Assembly (NCBI GenBank): GCA_035495555.1
Contig: DATJFQ010000110.1
Coordinates: 35,073 to 99,072 of the forward strand
DNA length: 64,000 nucleotides
Source: DATJFQ01 sp035495555
Lineage (GTDB): Bacteria > Acidobacteriota > Vicinamibacteria > Vicinamibacterales > 2-12-FULL-66-21
Direction of reading: 5' to 3'
Both the position numbers and the translations under genes were made by a program. Shown one piece after another: positions 16,644 through 27,114 of this stretch (positions are counted from its first letter, which is position 1; each line of letters starts with the position of its first letter). The notes under the pieces were generated by a model. The model worked only from the letters and a program-made list of their open reading frames with translations, did not search any database and had not been told where the DNA came from.

Positions 16644-17831
16644 CTACCCCTCACCGATCAGCGATTCCTGAATCGCGACTCGCAATTCAGGCGCGCGGGG
16701 CAGCCGGACGTCGAGATGCGTTGACGGGAGATCCTCGGGCAGGTCTTTGGCCGCGGTGACCCCGAGTTCCTTGAAGCGCCGCGCGGATGCGAGCACCCGC
16801 GAGTCCAGCGACCCGACGAACGCGTCGTACGACGCTCCCGCTTTCTTCAAGTGGTCGCCCACCGCGCCGATGTGCTCCGCCATCGTCGACAGCCGTTCGT
16901 ACAGCTCCCGGCCCAGTTGGCGGATCTCTTCCGCGTTTTTCGCCAGCCGCTGCTGCTGCCACGCGGCCGCGACCGTGCGAAGCAGGGCCACGAGCGTCAG
17001 CGGCGACGCCGGAATGACCCGCTGGTCCACAGCGAAATCGAACAGCCCGGTGTCGTGCTGCAGCGCCGCCGTAAAGAGCGGCTCCGCCGGCATGAACATC
17101 ACGACGAATTCGGGCGCCGGTTGGAAGCGCGACCAGTAGCTCTTCGCGGAGAGGCTGCGCAGATGGTCCCGCACCTGGCGCGCATGCTCCCGCAGCAGCG
17201 CATCGCGCAGCGAGTCCTCGGCCTCCGACATCCGCAGGTACGCGTCGATCGGCACCTTCGAATCGATGACGATGCACGCCTCGTTCGGCAGCCTCACGAG
17301 AACGTCGGGGACGAGGCGGCGGCCGTCCTCCGTCACGGCGCTCTTCTCGACGAAGTCGCAGTAGTTGAGCATGCCCGCGCGCTCGAGCACCGTCCGGAGC
17401 TGCACTTCACCCCAGCGGCCGCGCTGATTGGGCGATTTCAGCGCGCTCACCAGCGCCTGCGTCTGCTGGCGGAGCAGATGCTGCGTCTCCGCGACCGACT
17501 GCAGGTGTCCCTTGAGCGTCGAGTGCTCGCGGTCTGTTTCCCGCAGGTGATGTCCGAGCTTCTCGAGCGAGTCCTTGACCGGTGTGAACGATGTCGCCGC
17601 CAGCTTCAGGAAAGAGTCGTTGTTCTGCCGGAGAGCGTCGGACGAGAGCGCCGCAAATGTGTCCTTGAGCGTGTCGCGGGCCTGATCGACCAGAGCGAGC
17701 CGCTCCGACGCCGAGCGCCGTTCGGCATCCAGCGTCGCCTGGAGCACGGCCGCCCGCCGTTCGGCCTTGAGCGCCCACACCAGGGCCGCCCCGCCGCAAG
17801 CGGCCAGCGCGACGACGACAGCGATGATCAC
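16644..17831 (-). CDS. rmuC: DNA recombination protein RmuC homologue
   Basis: A 395-residue protein with an N-terminal membrane segment (residues 2-20), a coiled-coil region (about 25-110) and the RmuC nuclease-like core. The core is marked by GRWGEVQLRTVLERAGML, VIDSKVPIDAYL and FVVMFMPAEPLF. E. coli RmuC limits inversions at short repeats, and a similar role is plausible in a genome with many short repeats. The start is GTG 17831, with a TAAACT hexamer 9 nt upstream and no Shine-Dalgarno. It is divergent from the MoeB-like gene by 79 bp. Confidence 0.9.
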   Translation of the reverse strand: MIIAVVVALAACGGAALVWALKAERRAAVLQATLDAERRSASERLALVDQARDTLKDTFAALSSDALRQNNDSFLKLAATSFTPVKDSLEKLGHHLRETDREHSTLKGHLQSVAETQHLLRQQTQALVSALKSPNQRGRWGEVQLRTVLERAGMLNYCDFVEKSAVTEDGRRLVPDVLVRLPNEACIVIDSKVPIDAYLRMSEAEDSLRDALLREHARQVRDHLRSLSAKSYWSRFQPAPEFVVMFMPAEPLFTAALQHDTGLFDFAVDQRVIPASPLTLVALLRTVAAAWQQQRLAKNAEEIRQLGRELYERLSTMAEHIGAVGDHLKKAGASYDAFVGSLDSRVLASARRFKELGVTAAKDLPEDLPSTHLDVRLPRAPELRVAIQESLIGEG

Positions 17832-17897
17832 GGTAGCCGAAGTTTAGGCGAAAGCGGCCGAAAACTCAACGTTTTCTGTTCGCTGCGGCGGACGCGC

Positions 17898-17903
17898 TAT
17901 AGT
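17898..17903 (+). promoter_or_regulatory. -10 element of a probable leaderless promoter
   Basis: TATAGT ends 7 nt before ATG 17911. It overlaps the in-frame GTG at 17902, which argues that the ATG is the real start. Confidence 0.5.
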
Positions 17904-17910
17904 GCGGTAC

Positions 17911-19053
17911 ATGGAGTTGCCGGCGCTGACCACGCGCGATCTGCAGCGCTTCAGCCGCCACCTGCTGCTCCCCGAAGTGGGCGAGGAGGGCCAGCGGCGG
18001 CTCAAGAACGCGCGAATTCTGTGCGTCGGTGCAGGCGGCCTCGGTTCTCCCGCCGCGCTCTACCTCGCAGCGGCCGGCGTCGGCACGATCGGCATCGTCG
18101 ACTTCGACGTCGTCGACTTCAGCAACCTCCACCGCCAGATCATTCACGGCACCTCCGATGTGGGCCGTTCGAAGCTGACGTCCGCGCGGGAGCGGATTGG
18201 CGCGCTCAATCCTGACGTCCACGTCGAGACGATCGACGCGCCGTTCAAGGCCGCCAACGCACGCGAGATCGTGGACGGGTGGGATGTCGTCCTGGACGGG
18301 ACCGACAATTTCGCTGCGCGATATGTCGTCAATGACGCCTGCGTGCTGTATGGCAAGCCGAACGCCTGGGGCAGCATCTTCAGGTTCGAAGGCCAGGCGT
18401 CCGTATTCGCCGCACCCGGGGGACCGTGTTACCGGTGCCTTCATCCCGAACCGCCCCCGCCGGGTCTCGTCCCGAGCTGTGCGGAAGCGGGCGTGCTCGG
18501 AGTGTTGCCCGGGATCATCGGCACGATCCAGGCGACGGAAGCCCTGAAGCTGGTTTTGCGCGTCGGCGAGCCGCTGATCGGGCGGTTCCTCATGTTCGAT
18601 GCGCTCAAGATGCGCTTTCGCGAGATCAAACTGGCGCGCGACCCTGACTGCCCGATTTGCGGCACGAATCCGACAATCCGCGAGCTGTTCGATTACGACG
18701 AGTACTGCACGTCGTCGACTCCGGCTCAGAAGCGACCGACTGACGTGACCGTCCGGGAACTGAAGGAATTGATGGACGCCGGCCGTGCGCCGGCGATTCT
18801 CGATGTCCGGGAGCCGTTCGAAGCGGAGCTCTGCAGTATTCCCGGCGCGACGCTGATTCCTCTCGGTGAGCTGCCGCGGCGCCTCGACGAACTCCCGGGG
18901 GACGCCGACCTGGTCGTCCTCTGCAAATCCGGGAGCCGAAGTGCCCGGGCGGTATCAATCCTGCGCGAAAAGGGCTTCAAACAGGCCCGCAATCTGGCCG
19001 GCGGCATCCTGGCATGGATTGATGAGGTGGACTCGAGCCTCACCCGCTATTGA
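17911..19053 (+). CDS. moeZ: MoeB/ThiF adenylyltransferase fused to rhodanese (MoeZ-type sulfur-carrier activator)
   Basis: A 380-residue two-domain enzyme that adenylates the C terminus of a sulfur-carrier protein and sulfurates it. The N-terminal domain has RFSRHLLLPEVGEEGQ and the ATP-binding GAGGLGSPAALYLAAAGVG. Its zinc CxxC pairs are CYRC and CPIC. The C-terminal rhodanese domain (about 280-380) has the active-site loop CKSGSRSAR. This two-domain form is used for molybdopterin, thiamin, cysteine or tRNA-thiolation carriers, and no carrier gene lies adjacent. It is just upstream of the Fe-S assembly locus, a sulfur-metabolism context. Confidence 0.9.
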   Translation: MELPALTTRDLQRFSRHLLLPEVGEEGQRRLKNARILCVGAGGLGSPAALYLAAAGVGTIGIVDFDVVDFSNLHRQIIHGTSDVGRSKLTSARERIGALNPDVHVETIDAPFKAANAREIVDGWDVVLDGTDNFAARYVVNDACVLYGKPNAWGSIFRFEGQASVFAAPGGPCYRCLHPEPPPPGLVPSCAEAGVLGVLPGIIGTIQATEALKLVLRVGEPLIGRFLMFDALKMRFREIKLARDPDCPICGTNPTIRELFDYDEYCTSSTPAQKRPTDVTVRELKELMDAGRAPAILDVREPFEAELCSIPGATLIPLGELPRRLDELPGDADLVVLCKSGSRSARAVSILREKGFKQARNLAGGILAWIDEVDSSLTRY

Positions 19054-19118
19054 GTGCCGGATCCCGGAAATCCCTCGAATTTACGATTTCCCAAATCCGT
19101 CGGCCGCTTTCAGATAAA

Positions 19119-19139
19119 ATAGGACTGTTCTGGTCGTAG
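19119..19139 (+). promoter_or_regulatory. candidate IscR/Rrf2-type operator overlapping a -10 box upstream of the suf genes
   Basis: The site reads ATAGGACTGTTCTGGTCGTAG. The GACT-N5-GGTC core matches the GACT-N5-AGTC core of E. coli IscR type-1 sites at all but one position. It abuts TAAAAT at 19115-19120, a plausible -10. The Rrf2 regulator encoded at 25473 is the likely ligand. Binding is inference. Confidence 0.4.
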
Positions 19140-19159
19140 TTCGATTGCAAACGGTGCTT

Positions 19160-19513
19160 ATGGCTCACGCAGAGGAACGCACAGCGGACTTTCAAATCAG
19201 CGACAGCGCCGCCCAATTGATCCGAAAGATGACGGCGCGGCAGAACCTGCCAGGCGGCGGCTTGCGCATCGGCATCAAGGCAGGCGGCTGCTCGGGACTG
19301 AGCTACACCTTCGCGTGGGAAGCGGCGCCCCGGGATGCGGACCACGTGTTCGACGCCGCTGACGGCGCCCGCGTCTTCGTCGATCCGAAAAGCTTCCAGT
19401 TCATCAAAGGGACGATGCTCGATTACGACACGAGCCTGGTGAGCAAGGGATTTATTTTCAACAACCCGAACGCCAAATCCTCCTGCGGGTGCGGCAGCTC
19501 ATTCAGCATCTGA
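19160..19513 (+). CDS. sufA: A-type Fe-S cluster carrier (SufA/IscA/HesB family)
   Basis: A 117-residue carrier for Fe-S cluster delivery. The three conserved cysteines are C44 (AGGCSGLSY), C109 and C111 (CGCG), with FVDPKSFQFIKGTMLDY typical of the family. The ATG at 19160 is preferred over TTG 19145 because the extra residues are not family-like. It is followed 40 bp later by sufB and preceded by the candidate IscR-type operator. Whether it is closer to SufA, ErpA or IscA cannot be decided from sequence alone. Confidence 0.9.
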   Translation: MAHAEERTADFQISDSAAQLIRKMTARQNLPGGGLRIGIKAGGCSGLSYTFAWEAAPRDADHVFDAADGARVFVDPKSFQFIKGTMLDYDTSLVSKGFIFNNPNAKSSCGCGSSFSI

Positions 19514-19553
19514 AGATTTCAGCGCGCGCCGACCAGGGCGCCGGGATTGATTC

Positions 19554-20999
<1,446 letters not shown>

Positions 21000-21055
21000 C
21001 TCCAGGCTGCCGCGAAGCGGCGGCAAGGCCAAAGGCCGTCGCGCGAAGCGCGTGA

Positions 21056-21080
21056 GCGCGTGGGGGTGGGCCCCACGCGC
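21056..21080 (+). repeat. strong hairpin in the sufB-sufC gap
   Basis: Perfect 10-bp arms GCGCGTGGGG and CCCCACGCGC flank a 5-nt loop. Two or three smaller GC-rich hairpins lie just before it at 21009-21052. No T-run follows, so it is not a classical terminator. It may act as an RNA stabiliser or pause site inside the operon, or be a dispersed repeat. Confidence 0.7.
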
Positions 21081-21109
21081 ATCAATAATGCAGACAAAGT
21101 CGTAGTCAA

Positions 21110-21862
<753 letters not shown>

Positions 21863-21866
21863 TGAA

Positions 21867-21930
21867 AACTCCCAACTCCCAATTCCCAAGTTCCAAATAA
21901 GACAGTCTTGGGAATTGGGAATTGGGAATT
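21867..21930. repeat. inverted repeat of CCCAATT units between sufC and sufD
   Basis: Arms at 21867-21890 and 21907-21930 match at 22 of 24 positions as inverted copies around a 16-nt loop. Each arm is a tandem of CCCAATT- or GGGAATT-type units. It is of the same design as the repeat at 9212-9296 but different in sequence, and sits within the operon. Confidence 0.85.
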
Positions 21931-21950
21931 AACGCGACCTTGATAGAACG

Positions 21951-23297
21951 ATGACCCAACTAGTAGAGAAAGCGCCCGCATTCAGTACAGCGCTCGAAAG
22001 GCGCACCCCTGTAGGCCCGCGATGGTTCGAAGACCTGAGAGGACGCGCAGCCGCAAGGTTTGCGCAGCTCGGCGTTCCCACCGTACGCGACGAAGAGTGG
22101 CGATTCACGAACGTTTCCCCCATCGCGTCGACGGAGTTCGCGCCCGCCGGGCCGATTTCCGGCGCGGCCGACCGGCTCGCGGAGCTGGCCTATGCCGATG
22201 CGGCCGTGCGGGTCGTCATCGTCAACGGCCGGTTCGACGCGACGCTGTCGAGGACGAAGCTGCTGCCGGGCGGCGCCAGCGCCGGATCGCTCGCGGAGGC
22301 GCTGACGGGGCACGCGGACGTCGTCCAACGCTATTTCGGACAGGTCGCCGACTTCAGCCAGCGCGCCTTCGCCGCATTGAATACAGCGCTCGCTCAGGAC
22401 GGCGCGTTCGTGCATGTCTCGGAAGGCACGATTGTCGACGAGCCGATCCACATCGTCTACGTGACGGGTGCGGACGCGTCCCGGGTCATGGCGCATCCCC
22501 GCGCGCTCGTCGTCGCGGGTGCGGGCAGCCACGTGCGGGTCGTCGAGAGCTACGTCGGGGCGACGCGCGACGCCTATTTCACGAATGCCGTGTCGGAGAT
22601 CTTCGTCGGCGAGAACGCCAGCCTCGATCATTACAAGGTCCAGCAGGAGTCGTTCGACGCCTTTCACATCGGCAGCGTGCACGTGCACATGGCGCGCAGC
22701 GCGAGCTTTGCCTCGCACTCGTTCTCGCTTGGCGGAAAGCTCGTGCGAAACGACGCGTTCGCCATTCTCGACGGCGAGGGCGGCGACTGCACTCTGAACG
22801 GGCTGTACCTGTCGGATCGTGACCGGTTGGTCGACAACCACACGACGATCGACCACGCCAGGCCGCACTGCGGCAGCCACGAGGTCTACAAGGGGATTCT
22901 CGGGGGCACGTCGCGGGCGGTGTTCAACGGCAAGATCATCGTGCGGCAGGATGCGCAGAAGACCGACGCGAAGCAGACGAACCGCGCGCTGCTGCTGACC
23001 GACGGCGCCACGATCAACACGAAGCCGCAGCTCGAGATCTTCGCCGACGACGTGAAGTGCACGCACGGTGCCGCGATCGGCCAGCTCGACGACGATGCCA
23101 TTTTCTACCTTCGTACGCGCGGGCTGAACTACGCGGAAGCGCGGGACATGCTGATCCACGCCTTCGCCGGCGACATCCTCAATCGGGTGCGGATCGAGCC
23201 GCTGCGGGAGGCGCTCGAGGCGGAACTGTTCGGGCAGCTCGCCCGCGACCTCGCCGAAGTCGACGCGAGAGGCACGACGGCACAGGCACAGCGATGA
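21951..23297 (+). CDS. sufD: Fe-S cluster assembly protein SufD
   Basis: A 448-residue SufB paralogue that completes the SufBCD complex. Diagnostic parts are WRFTNVSPIAS near the N terminus, the central FSLGGKLVRND and LNGLYL, HCGSHEVYKGIL, and DDVKCTHGAAIGQLDDDAIFYLRTRGL near the C terminus. The final ATGA overlaps the sufS start by 4 bp. The N terminus is the usual variable helical part. Assignment is firm given position and sequence. Confidence 0.95.
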   Translation: MTQLVEKAPAFSTALERRTPVGPRWFEDLRGRAAARFAQLGVPTVRDEEWRFTNVSPIASTEFAPAGPISGAADRLAELAYADAAVRVVIVNGRFDATLSRTKLLPGGASAGSLAEALTGHADVVQRYFGQVADFSQRAFAALNTALAQDGAFVHVSEGTIVDEPIHIVYVTGADASRVMAHPRALVVAGAGSHVRVVESYVGATRDAYFTNAVSEIFVGENASLDHYKVQQESFDAFHIGSVHVHMARSASFASHSFSLGGKLVRNDAFAILDGEGGDCTLNGLYLSDRDRLVDNHTTIDHARPHCGSHEVYKGILGGTSRAVFNGKIIVRQDAQKTDAKQTNRALLLTDGATINTKPQLEIFADDVKCTHGAAIGQLDDDAIFYLRTRGLNYAEARDMLIHAFAGDILNRVRIEPLREALEAELFGQLARDLAEVDARGTTAQAQR

Positions 23298-24532
23298 CCA
23301 CAGTGCTGCGGACCGGATTGGACGTGGAGAAGGTCAGGGCGGATTTCCCGATCCTCTCCCGCAGTGTCCGCGGCCGTCCGCTCGTGTATCTCGACAACGC
23401 GGCGACCACGCAGAAGCCGGTGAGCGTCGTCGAGGCGCTCGCGCGGTACTACACGGATCTGAACGCCAACGTGCATCGCGGCGTCCACGAGCTCAGCGAA
23501 CTCGCGACCGACGCCTATGAGCGCGCGAGAGAGCGCGTGCGGTCGTTTCTCAACGCGGCCGAGGCGCGAGAGATCGTGTTCACCCGAAACGCGACCGAAG
23601 GCATCAACCTGGTGGCGAACGCCTTCGCGCGCCCGCGGCTGAAGCCCGGCGACGAGGTCCTCATTTCCGCGATGGAGCACCACTCGAACATCGTGCCGTG
23701 GCAGCTCGCATGCGGCGCGACCGGGGCTCGGCTCGTCGTGGCGCCGATCACGGACGACGGAGAGCTCGACCTCGCCGCGTTCGAACGGCTCATCGGTCAC
23801 CGAACGAGGCTCGTGGCCGTCACGCATATGTCGAACGCGCTCGGTACGATCACGCCCGCACGGGAGATCGTACGGATCGCGCACGAGAAAGGCGTGCCGG
23901 TGCTGCTGGATGGATCCCAGGCGGCGTATCACATGCGCGTGGACGTGCGCGCGCTCGACGCGGACTTCTATGTCGTGACCGGGCACAAGCTGTACGGCCC
24001 AACGGGCATCGGCGCGCTCTACGGGCGCGCGTCGCTGCTGGAAGCCATGGACCCGTTCCTCGGCGGCGGCGACATGATCGCGTCGGTGACGTTCGAACGG
24101 AGCACCTGGAACGAGCTGCCGTACAAGTTCGAAGCGGGCACACCCCACATCGCGGGTGCCGTCGGCCTGCACGCGGCGCTCGATTATATCGAGTCGATCG
24201 GGTTCGAGCGCATCGAGGAGCACGAGCGCGCGCTGCTGGAGTACGGCACGGCGCTGCTCAACGGCATCCCCGGCGTGCGGATCATCGGCACGGCACGACA
24301 GAAGGGCAGCATCCTCTCGTTCGTGATCGACGGCGTGCACCCGCACGACATCGGAACGATCGTGGATCGAGAGGGGATCGCCGTCCGGACAGGCCATCAC
24401 TGCGCGCAGCCTGTCATGGAGCGGTTTGGAGTGCCGGCGACGGCGCGGGCGTCGCTGGCGATGTACAACACGGCCGGGGAGCTGGACGCGCTCGGTCATG
24501 CGCTCGAGCGCGTGCGCGCGATGTTCGCGTGA
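23294..24532 (+). CDS. sufS: cysteine desulfurase SufS
   Basis: A 412-residue PLP enzyme that takes sulfur from cysteine for cluster assembly. ATG 23294 overlaps the sufD stop. The cofactor lysine is K232 (TGHKLYGP) and the persulfide cysteine is C370 in RTGHHCAQP, both typical of group II desulfurases. The substrate-side ANVHRGVHELS is present. It is followed by sufU with a 1-nt overlap (TGATG), consistent with a SufS-SufU sulfur-transfer pair. Confidence 0.95.
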   Translation: MTTVLRTGLDVEKVRADFPILSRSVRGRPLVYLDNAATTQKPVSVVEALARYYTDLNANVHRGVHELSELATDAYERARERVRSFLNAAEAREIVFTRNATEGINLVANAFARPRLKPGDEVLISAMEHHSNIVPWQLACGATGARLVVAPITDDGELDLAAFERLIGHRTRLVAVTHMSNALGTITPAREIVRIAHEKGVPVLLDGSQAAYHMRVDVRALDADFYVVTGHKLYGPTGIGALYGRASLLEAMDPFLGGGDMIASVTFERSTWNELPYKFEAGTPHIAGAVGLHAALDYIESIGFERIEEHERALLEYGTALLNGIPGVRIIGTARQKGSILSFVIDGVHPHDIGTIVDREGIAVRTGHHCAQPVMERFGVPATARASLAMYNTAGELDALGHALERVRAMFA

Positions 24533-24975
24533 TGGCTGACCTCAACGATCTGTATCAGGAGGTCATCCTCGACCACAACCGGCGGCCGCGGAACTTTCAC
24601 GCGCTCGCGGGTGCGACGCATTCCGCCGAGGGCTTCAACCCGCTGTGCGGCGACCGCCTCACGCTGTACGTGCAGATCGATGGTGATCGGATCAGCGACG
24701 TCGCCTTCGAGGGATCCGGCTGCGCGATTTCCAAGGCCTCGGCCTCGCTCATGACCGAAGCCGTCAAGGGAAAGACGCTCGCCGGCGCGCGGGCGCTCTT
24801 CGAACAATTTCATCAGATGGTGACCGCCGCGCCGGAGCAGGACGTCGAGGATCTTGGAAAATTGTGTGCGCTGGCTGGCGTGCGCCAGTTTCCGGTCAGG
24901 GTCAAGTGCGCGAGCCTCGCGTGGCACACGCTGAAAGCTGCGCTGTCGCGCGAGACGAAAGCGTCCACGGAATAA
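24532..24975 (+). CDS. sufU: zinc-dependent sulfurtransferase SufU
   Basis: A 147-residue IscU-fold protein. Its zinc or cluster ligands are C39 (NPLCGDR), D41, C64 (GSGCAIS) and C126 (VKCASLAW). In Gram-positive and related SUF systems SufU accepts persulfide from SufS, and the position directly after sufS supports that role here rather than a scaffold role. The start overlaps the sufS stop by one base. Confidence 0.93.
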   Translation: MADLNDLYQEVILDHNRRPRNFHALAGATHSAEGFNPLCGDRLTLYVQIDGDRISDVAFEGSGCAISKASASLMTEAVKGKTLAGARALFEQFHQMVTAAPEQDVEDLGKLCALAGVRQFPVRVKCASLAWHTLKAALSRETKASTE

Positions 24976-24979
24976 CACA

Positions 24980-25375
24980 ATGCAGAGATTTCCCATGGTG
25001 CCTGAGGAACAGCCGCCGACGCCGGATGCGGGCCACGAGACGGATGCGCTGTTGGCGGATCCCGCAAAAACCAGCGAGCTGCACGACGCGATCGTCACGC
25101 AATTGAAGACCGTCTTCGACCCGGAGATCCCGGTGAATATCTGGGAGCTCGGCCTGGTCTACGATGTGTTCGTCACCGCGGAAGGCGTTGCCGGAATCCG
25201 GATGACGCTCACCGCGCCGGGCTGTCCCGTCGCGCAGATTCTGCCCGTTCAGGTCGCCGACGCGGCGCGCCGAGTGCCGGGCGTTACGGACGCGAAGGTG
25301 GACGTCGTGTGGGAGCCCGCGTGGAGCATGGACCGCATGTCGGACGCGGCAAAGCTCCAGTTGGGCCTCTGGTGA
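24980..25375 (+). CDS. sufT: SufT-like DUF59/MIP18 Fe-S maturation protein
   Basis: A 131-residue protein with an extended N terminus (about 30 residues) and a MIP18/DUF59 domain. The conserved block DPEIPVNIWELGLVYDV and the TAPGCPVA cysteine loop identify the family. SufT homologues are maturation factors used under high Fe-S demand. It is 4 bp after sufU and so is part of the operon. Biochemical function in this lineage is untested. Confidence 0.9.
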   Translation: MQRFPMVPEEQPPTPDAGHETDALLADPAKTSELHDAIVTQLKTVFDPEIPVNIWELGLVYDVFVTAEGVAGIRMTLTAPGCPVAQILPVQVADAARRVPGVTDAKVDVVWEPAWSMDRMSDAAKLQLGLW

Positions 25376-25472
25376 GCAAACCGGCGTCGCCGGGGTGCTC
25401 AGGGCCTCGTGCCTCGAATGGGTGCGTGGTGGCTCGTATGGGCGGCTTTCTTGGCCGCCGGGTCAGGAATTT

Positions 25473-25925
25473 ATGCTGAGGCTCTCGAAAAAAGCTGATT
25501 ACGCGCTCATGGCGATGAAGCATCTCGCCGTGAAGTCCGACACGGCGACGATCAGCGCGCGCGAGATCGCGGCGGAGTACGAGATTCCCATCGAACTGAT
25601 GGCGAAGGTGCTGCAGCGCCTCGCCCGGCGAGGGCTGCTCATCTCCACCCAGGGCACGCGCGGGGGCTACCGCCTGTCGAAATCGACCGCGTCCATCTCT
25701 GTCGCGGAGATCATCGAAGCCATCGATGGGCCGCTGACGGTGACGGCGTGCTCGACACACGACGATCAGTGCGGTCAGTACGCGAAGTGCAACGTTCGCG
25801 ATCCGCTGTGGCGGATCAAGGATCGGATTCTCGAGGCGCTCTCGACGTGTTCGCTCGCAGAGATTGCCGCGGAGCCGCCGCTCGAAGCCGGCGTTCGTCC
25901 GTTGACCCTGCGCCCCCGGGCGTAG
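25473..25925 (+). CDS. Rrf2-family Fe-S regulator (IscR/SufR-like)
   Basis: A 150-residue winged-helix repressor. ATG 25473, with CAGGA 7 nt upstream, starts MLRLSKKADYALMAMKHLA, the family N terminus. The recognition helix region is IPIELMAKVLQRLARRGLL and the wing is TQGTRGGYRLSK. Three cysteines C93, C100 and C106 match in number and closely in spacing the cluster ligands of E. coli IscR (92, 98, 104), so it probably senses a 2Fe-2S cluster. It sits near the end of the operon rather than at its head, so autoregulation would act through the candidate site at 19119. Confidence 0.9.
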   Translation: MLRLSKKADYALMAMKHLAVKSDTATISAREIAAEYEIPIELMAKVLQRLARRGLLISTQGTRGGYRLSKSTASISVAEIIEAIDGPLTVTACSTHDDQCGQYAKCNVRDPLWRIKDRILEALSTCSLAEIAAEPPLEAGVRPLTLRPRA

Positions 25926-25955
25926 TTTCCGCAGGCCTGGCGCCTGCAGCCGCCT

Positions 25956-27107
25956 ATGAATTCGCGACGTGTTTACCTCGACTATCACGCCACGACTCCG
26001 GTCGACTCTCGGGTGCTCGACGCGATGCTCCCGTTCTTCACGGAACACTTCGGTAACCCGAACAGCCGGCAGCATGCCTGGGGATGGGATGCCGAGAAAG
26101 CGGTCGACGCGGCACGCGCGCAGGTCGCCGCGCTCATCAATGCGTCGCCCGGTGAGATCTTCTTCACCGGTGGAGCGACGGAATCGAACAACCTGGGCAT
26201 CAAGGGCATCGCCGCGCGGCTCCGCGATCGCGGGACTCGCATCGTGACCGCGGCAACCGAACACAAGTCGGTGCTCGATACCTGCAGGACGCTGCGCGCA
26301 CAGGGCTACGACGTCCAGGTCGTGCCGGTCCAGCAGGACGGCATCGTCGATCTCGACGCGCTGTCTGGCGCAGTCACCACCGATACGATTCTCGTATCGG
26401 TCATGGCCGCGAACAACGAGATCGGCACCGTTCAGCCGCTGGGCGAGATCGCGGCGATCGCGCACGAGTGCGGCGCGCTGCTCCACACCGACGCTGCGCA
26501 AGGGGCCGGAAAGATCCCGCTGGATGTCCACACGATGGGCATCGACCTGCTGTCGCTGACCGGTCACAAGATGTACGGGCCCAAAGGGTGCGGGGCGCTG
26601 TTCGTGGCGAAGCGCAAACCGAAGCTCCTGCCGGTCGCTCAGCTCGACGGAGGCGGCCAGGAACTCGGCGTGCGTTCCGGCACGCTGAACGTGCCGGGCA
26701 TCGTCGGACTCGGCACGGCGGCGGAGATCTGCCGGATGGAAATGCCTCAGGAATCGGCGCGGCTCTCGGCGATGCGCGACCGCCTCCTGGAACGGCTGCA
26801 AGGCGCGCTCGACGGCGTTCGCGTGAACGGCACGATGGAGCGGCGCCTCCCGCACAACCTGCACGTCAGCTTCGAGCGCGTGGAGGGGGAGCGGCTGCTG
26901 ATGGCGCTCGGTGATCTGGCCGTGTCCACGGGATCCGCCTGCAGTTCCGGCAGCCAGGCGCCCTCGCACGTGCTGCAGGCCATCGGCGCGACTGGTGACG
27001 ACGCCGGCGCCTCGATCCGTTTTGGTCTCGGCCGTGCGACGACCGAGGACGAAATCGACTTCGCCGCGGACCGCGTGATCACGGTCGTTCAGGCGCTGAG
27101 ACGATAG
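25956..27107 (+). CDS. cysteine desulfurase, IscS/NifS group I
   Basis: A 383-residue second cysteine desulfurase. It has the group I features: VYLDYHATTPVD at the N terminus, PLP lysine K205 (LTGHKMYGPKG), and catalytic C329 in a flexible loop (GSACSSGSQAPSH). It follows the Rrf2 gene by 30 bp. Together with SufS this gives two desulfurases in one locus. This one might feed tRNA thiolation or the MoeZ-type protein at 17911, but that is inference. It ends 7 bp from a convergent antiporter gene. Confidence 0.93.
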   Translation: MNSRRVYLDYHATTPVDSRVLDAMLPFFTEHFGNPNSRQHAWGWDAEKAVDAARAQVAALINASPGEIFFTGGATESNNLGIKGIAARLRDRGTRIVTAATEHKSVLDTCRTLRAQGYDVQVVPVQQDGIVDLDALSGAVTTDTILVSVMAANNEIGTVQPLGEIAAIAHECGALLHTDAAQGAGKIPLDVHTMGIDLLSLTGHKMYGPKGCGALFVAKRKPKLLPVAQLDGGGQELGVRSGTLNVPGIVGLGTAAEICRMEMPQESARLSAMRDRLLERLQGALDGVRVNGTMERRLPHNLHVSFERVEGERLLMALGDLAVSTGSACSSGSQAPSHVLQAIGATGDDAGASIRFGLGRATTEDEIDFAADRVITVVQALRR

Positions 27108-27114
27108 TCAGTCT

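Noticed and set aside
21056..21080. Hairpin considered as an intrinsic terminator of sufB
   Set aside because: There is no T-tract, and sufC must be expressed with sufB to make the SufBCD complex.
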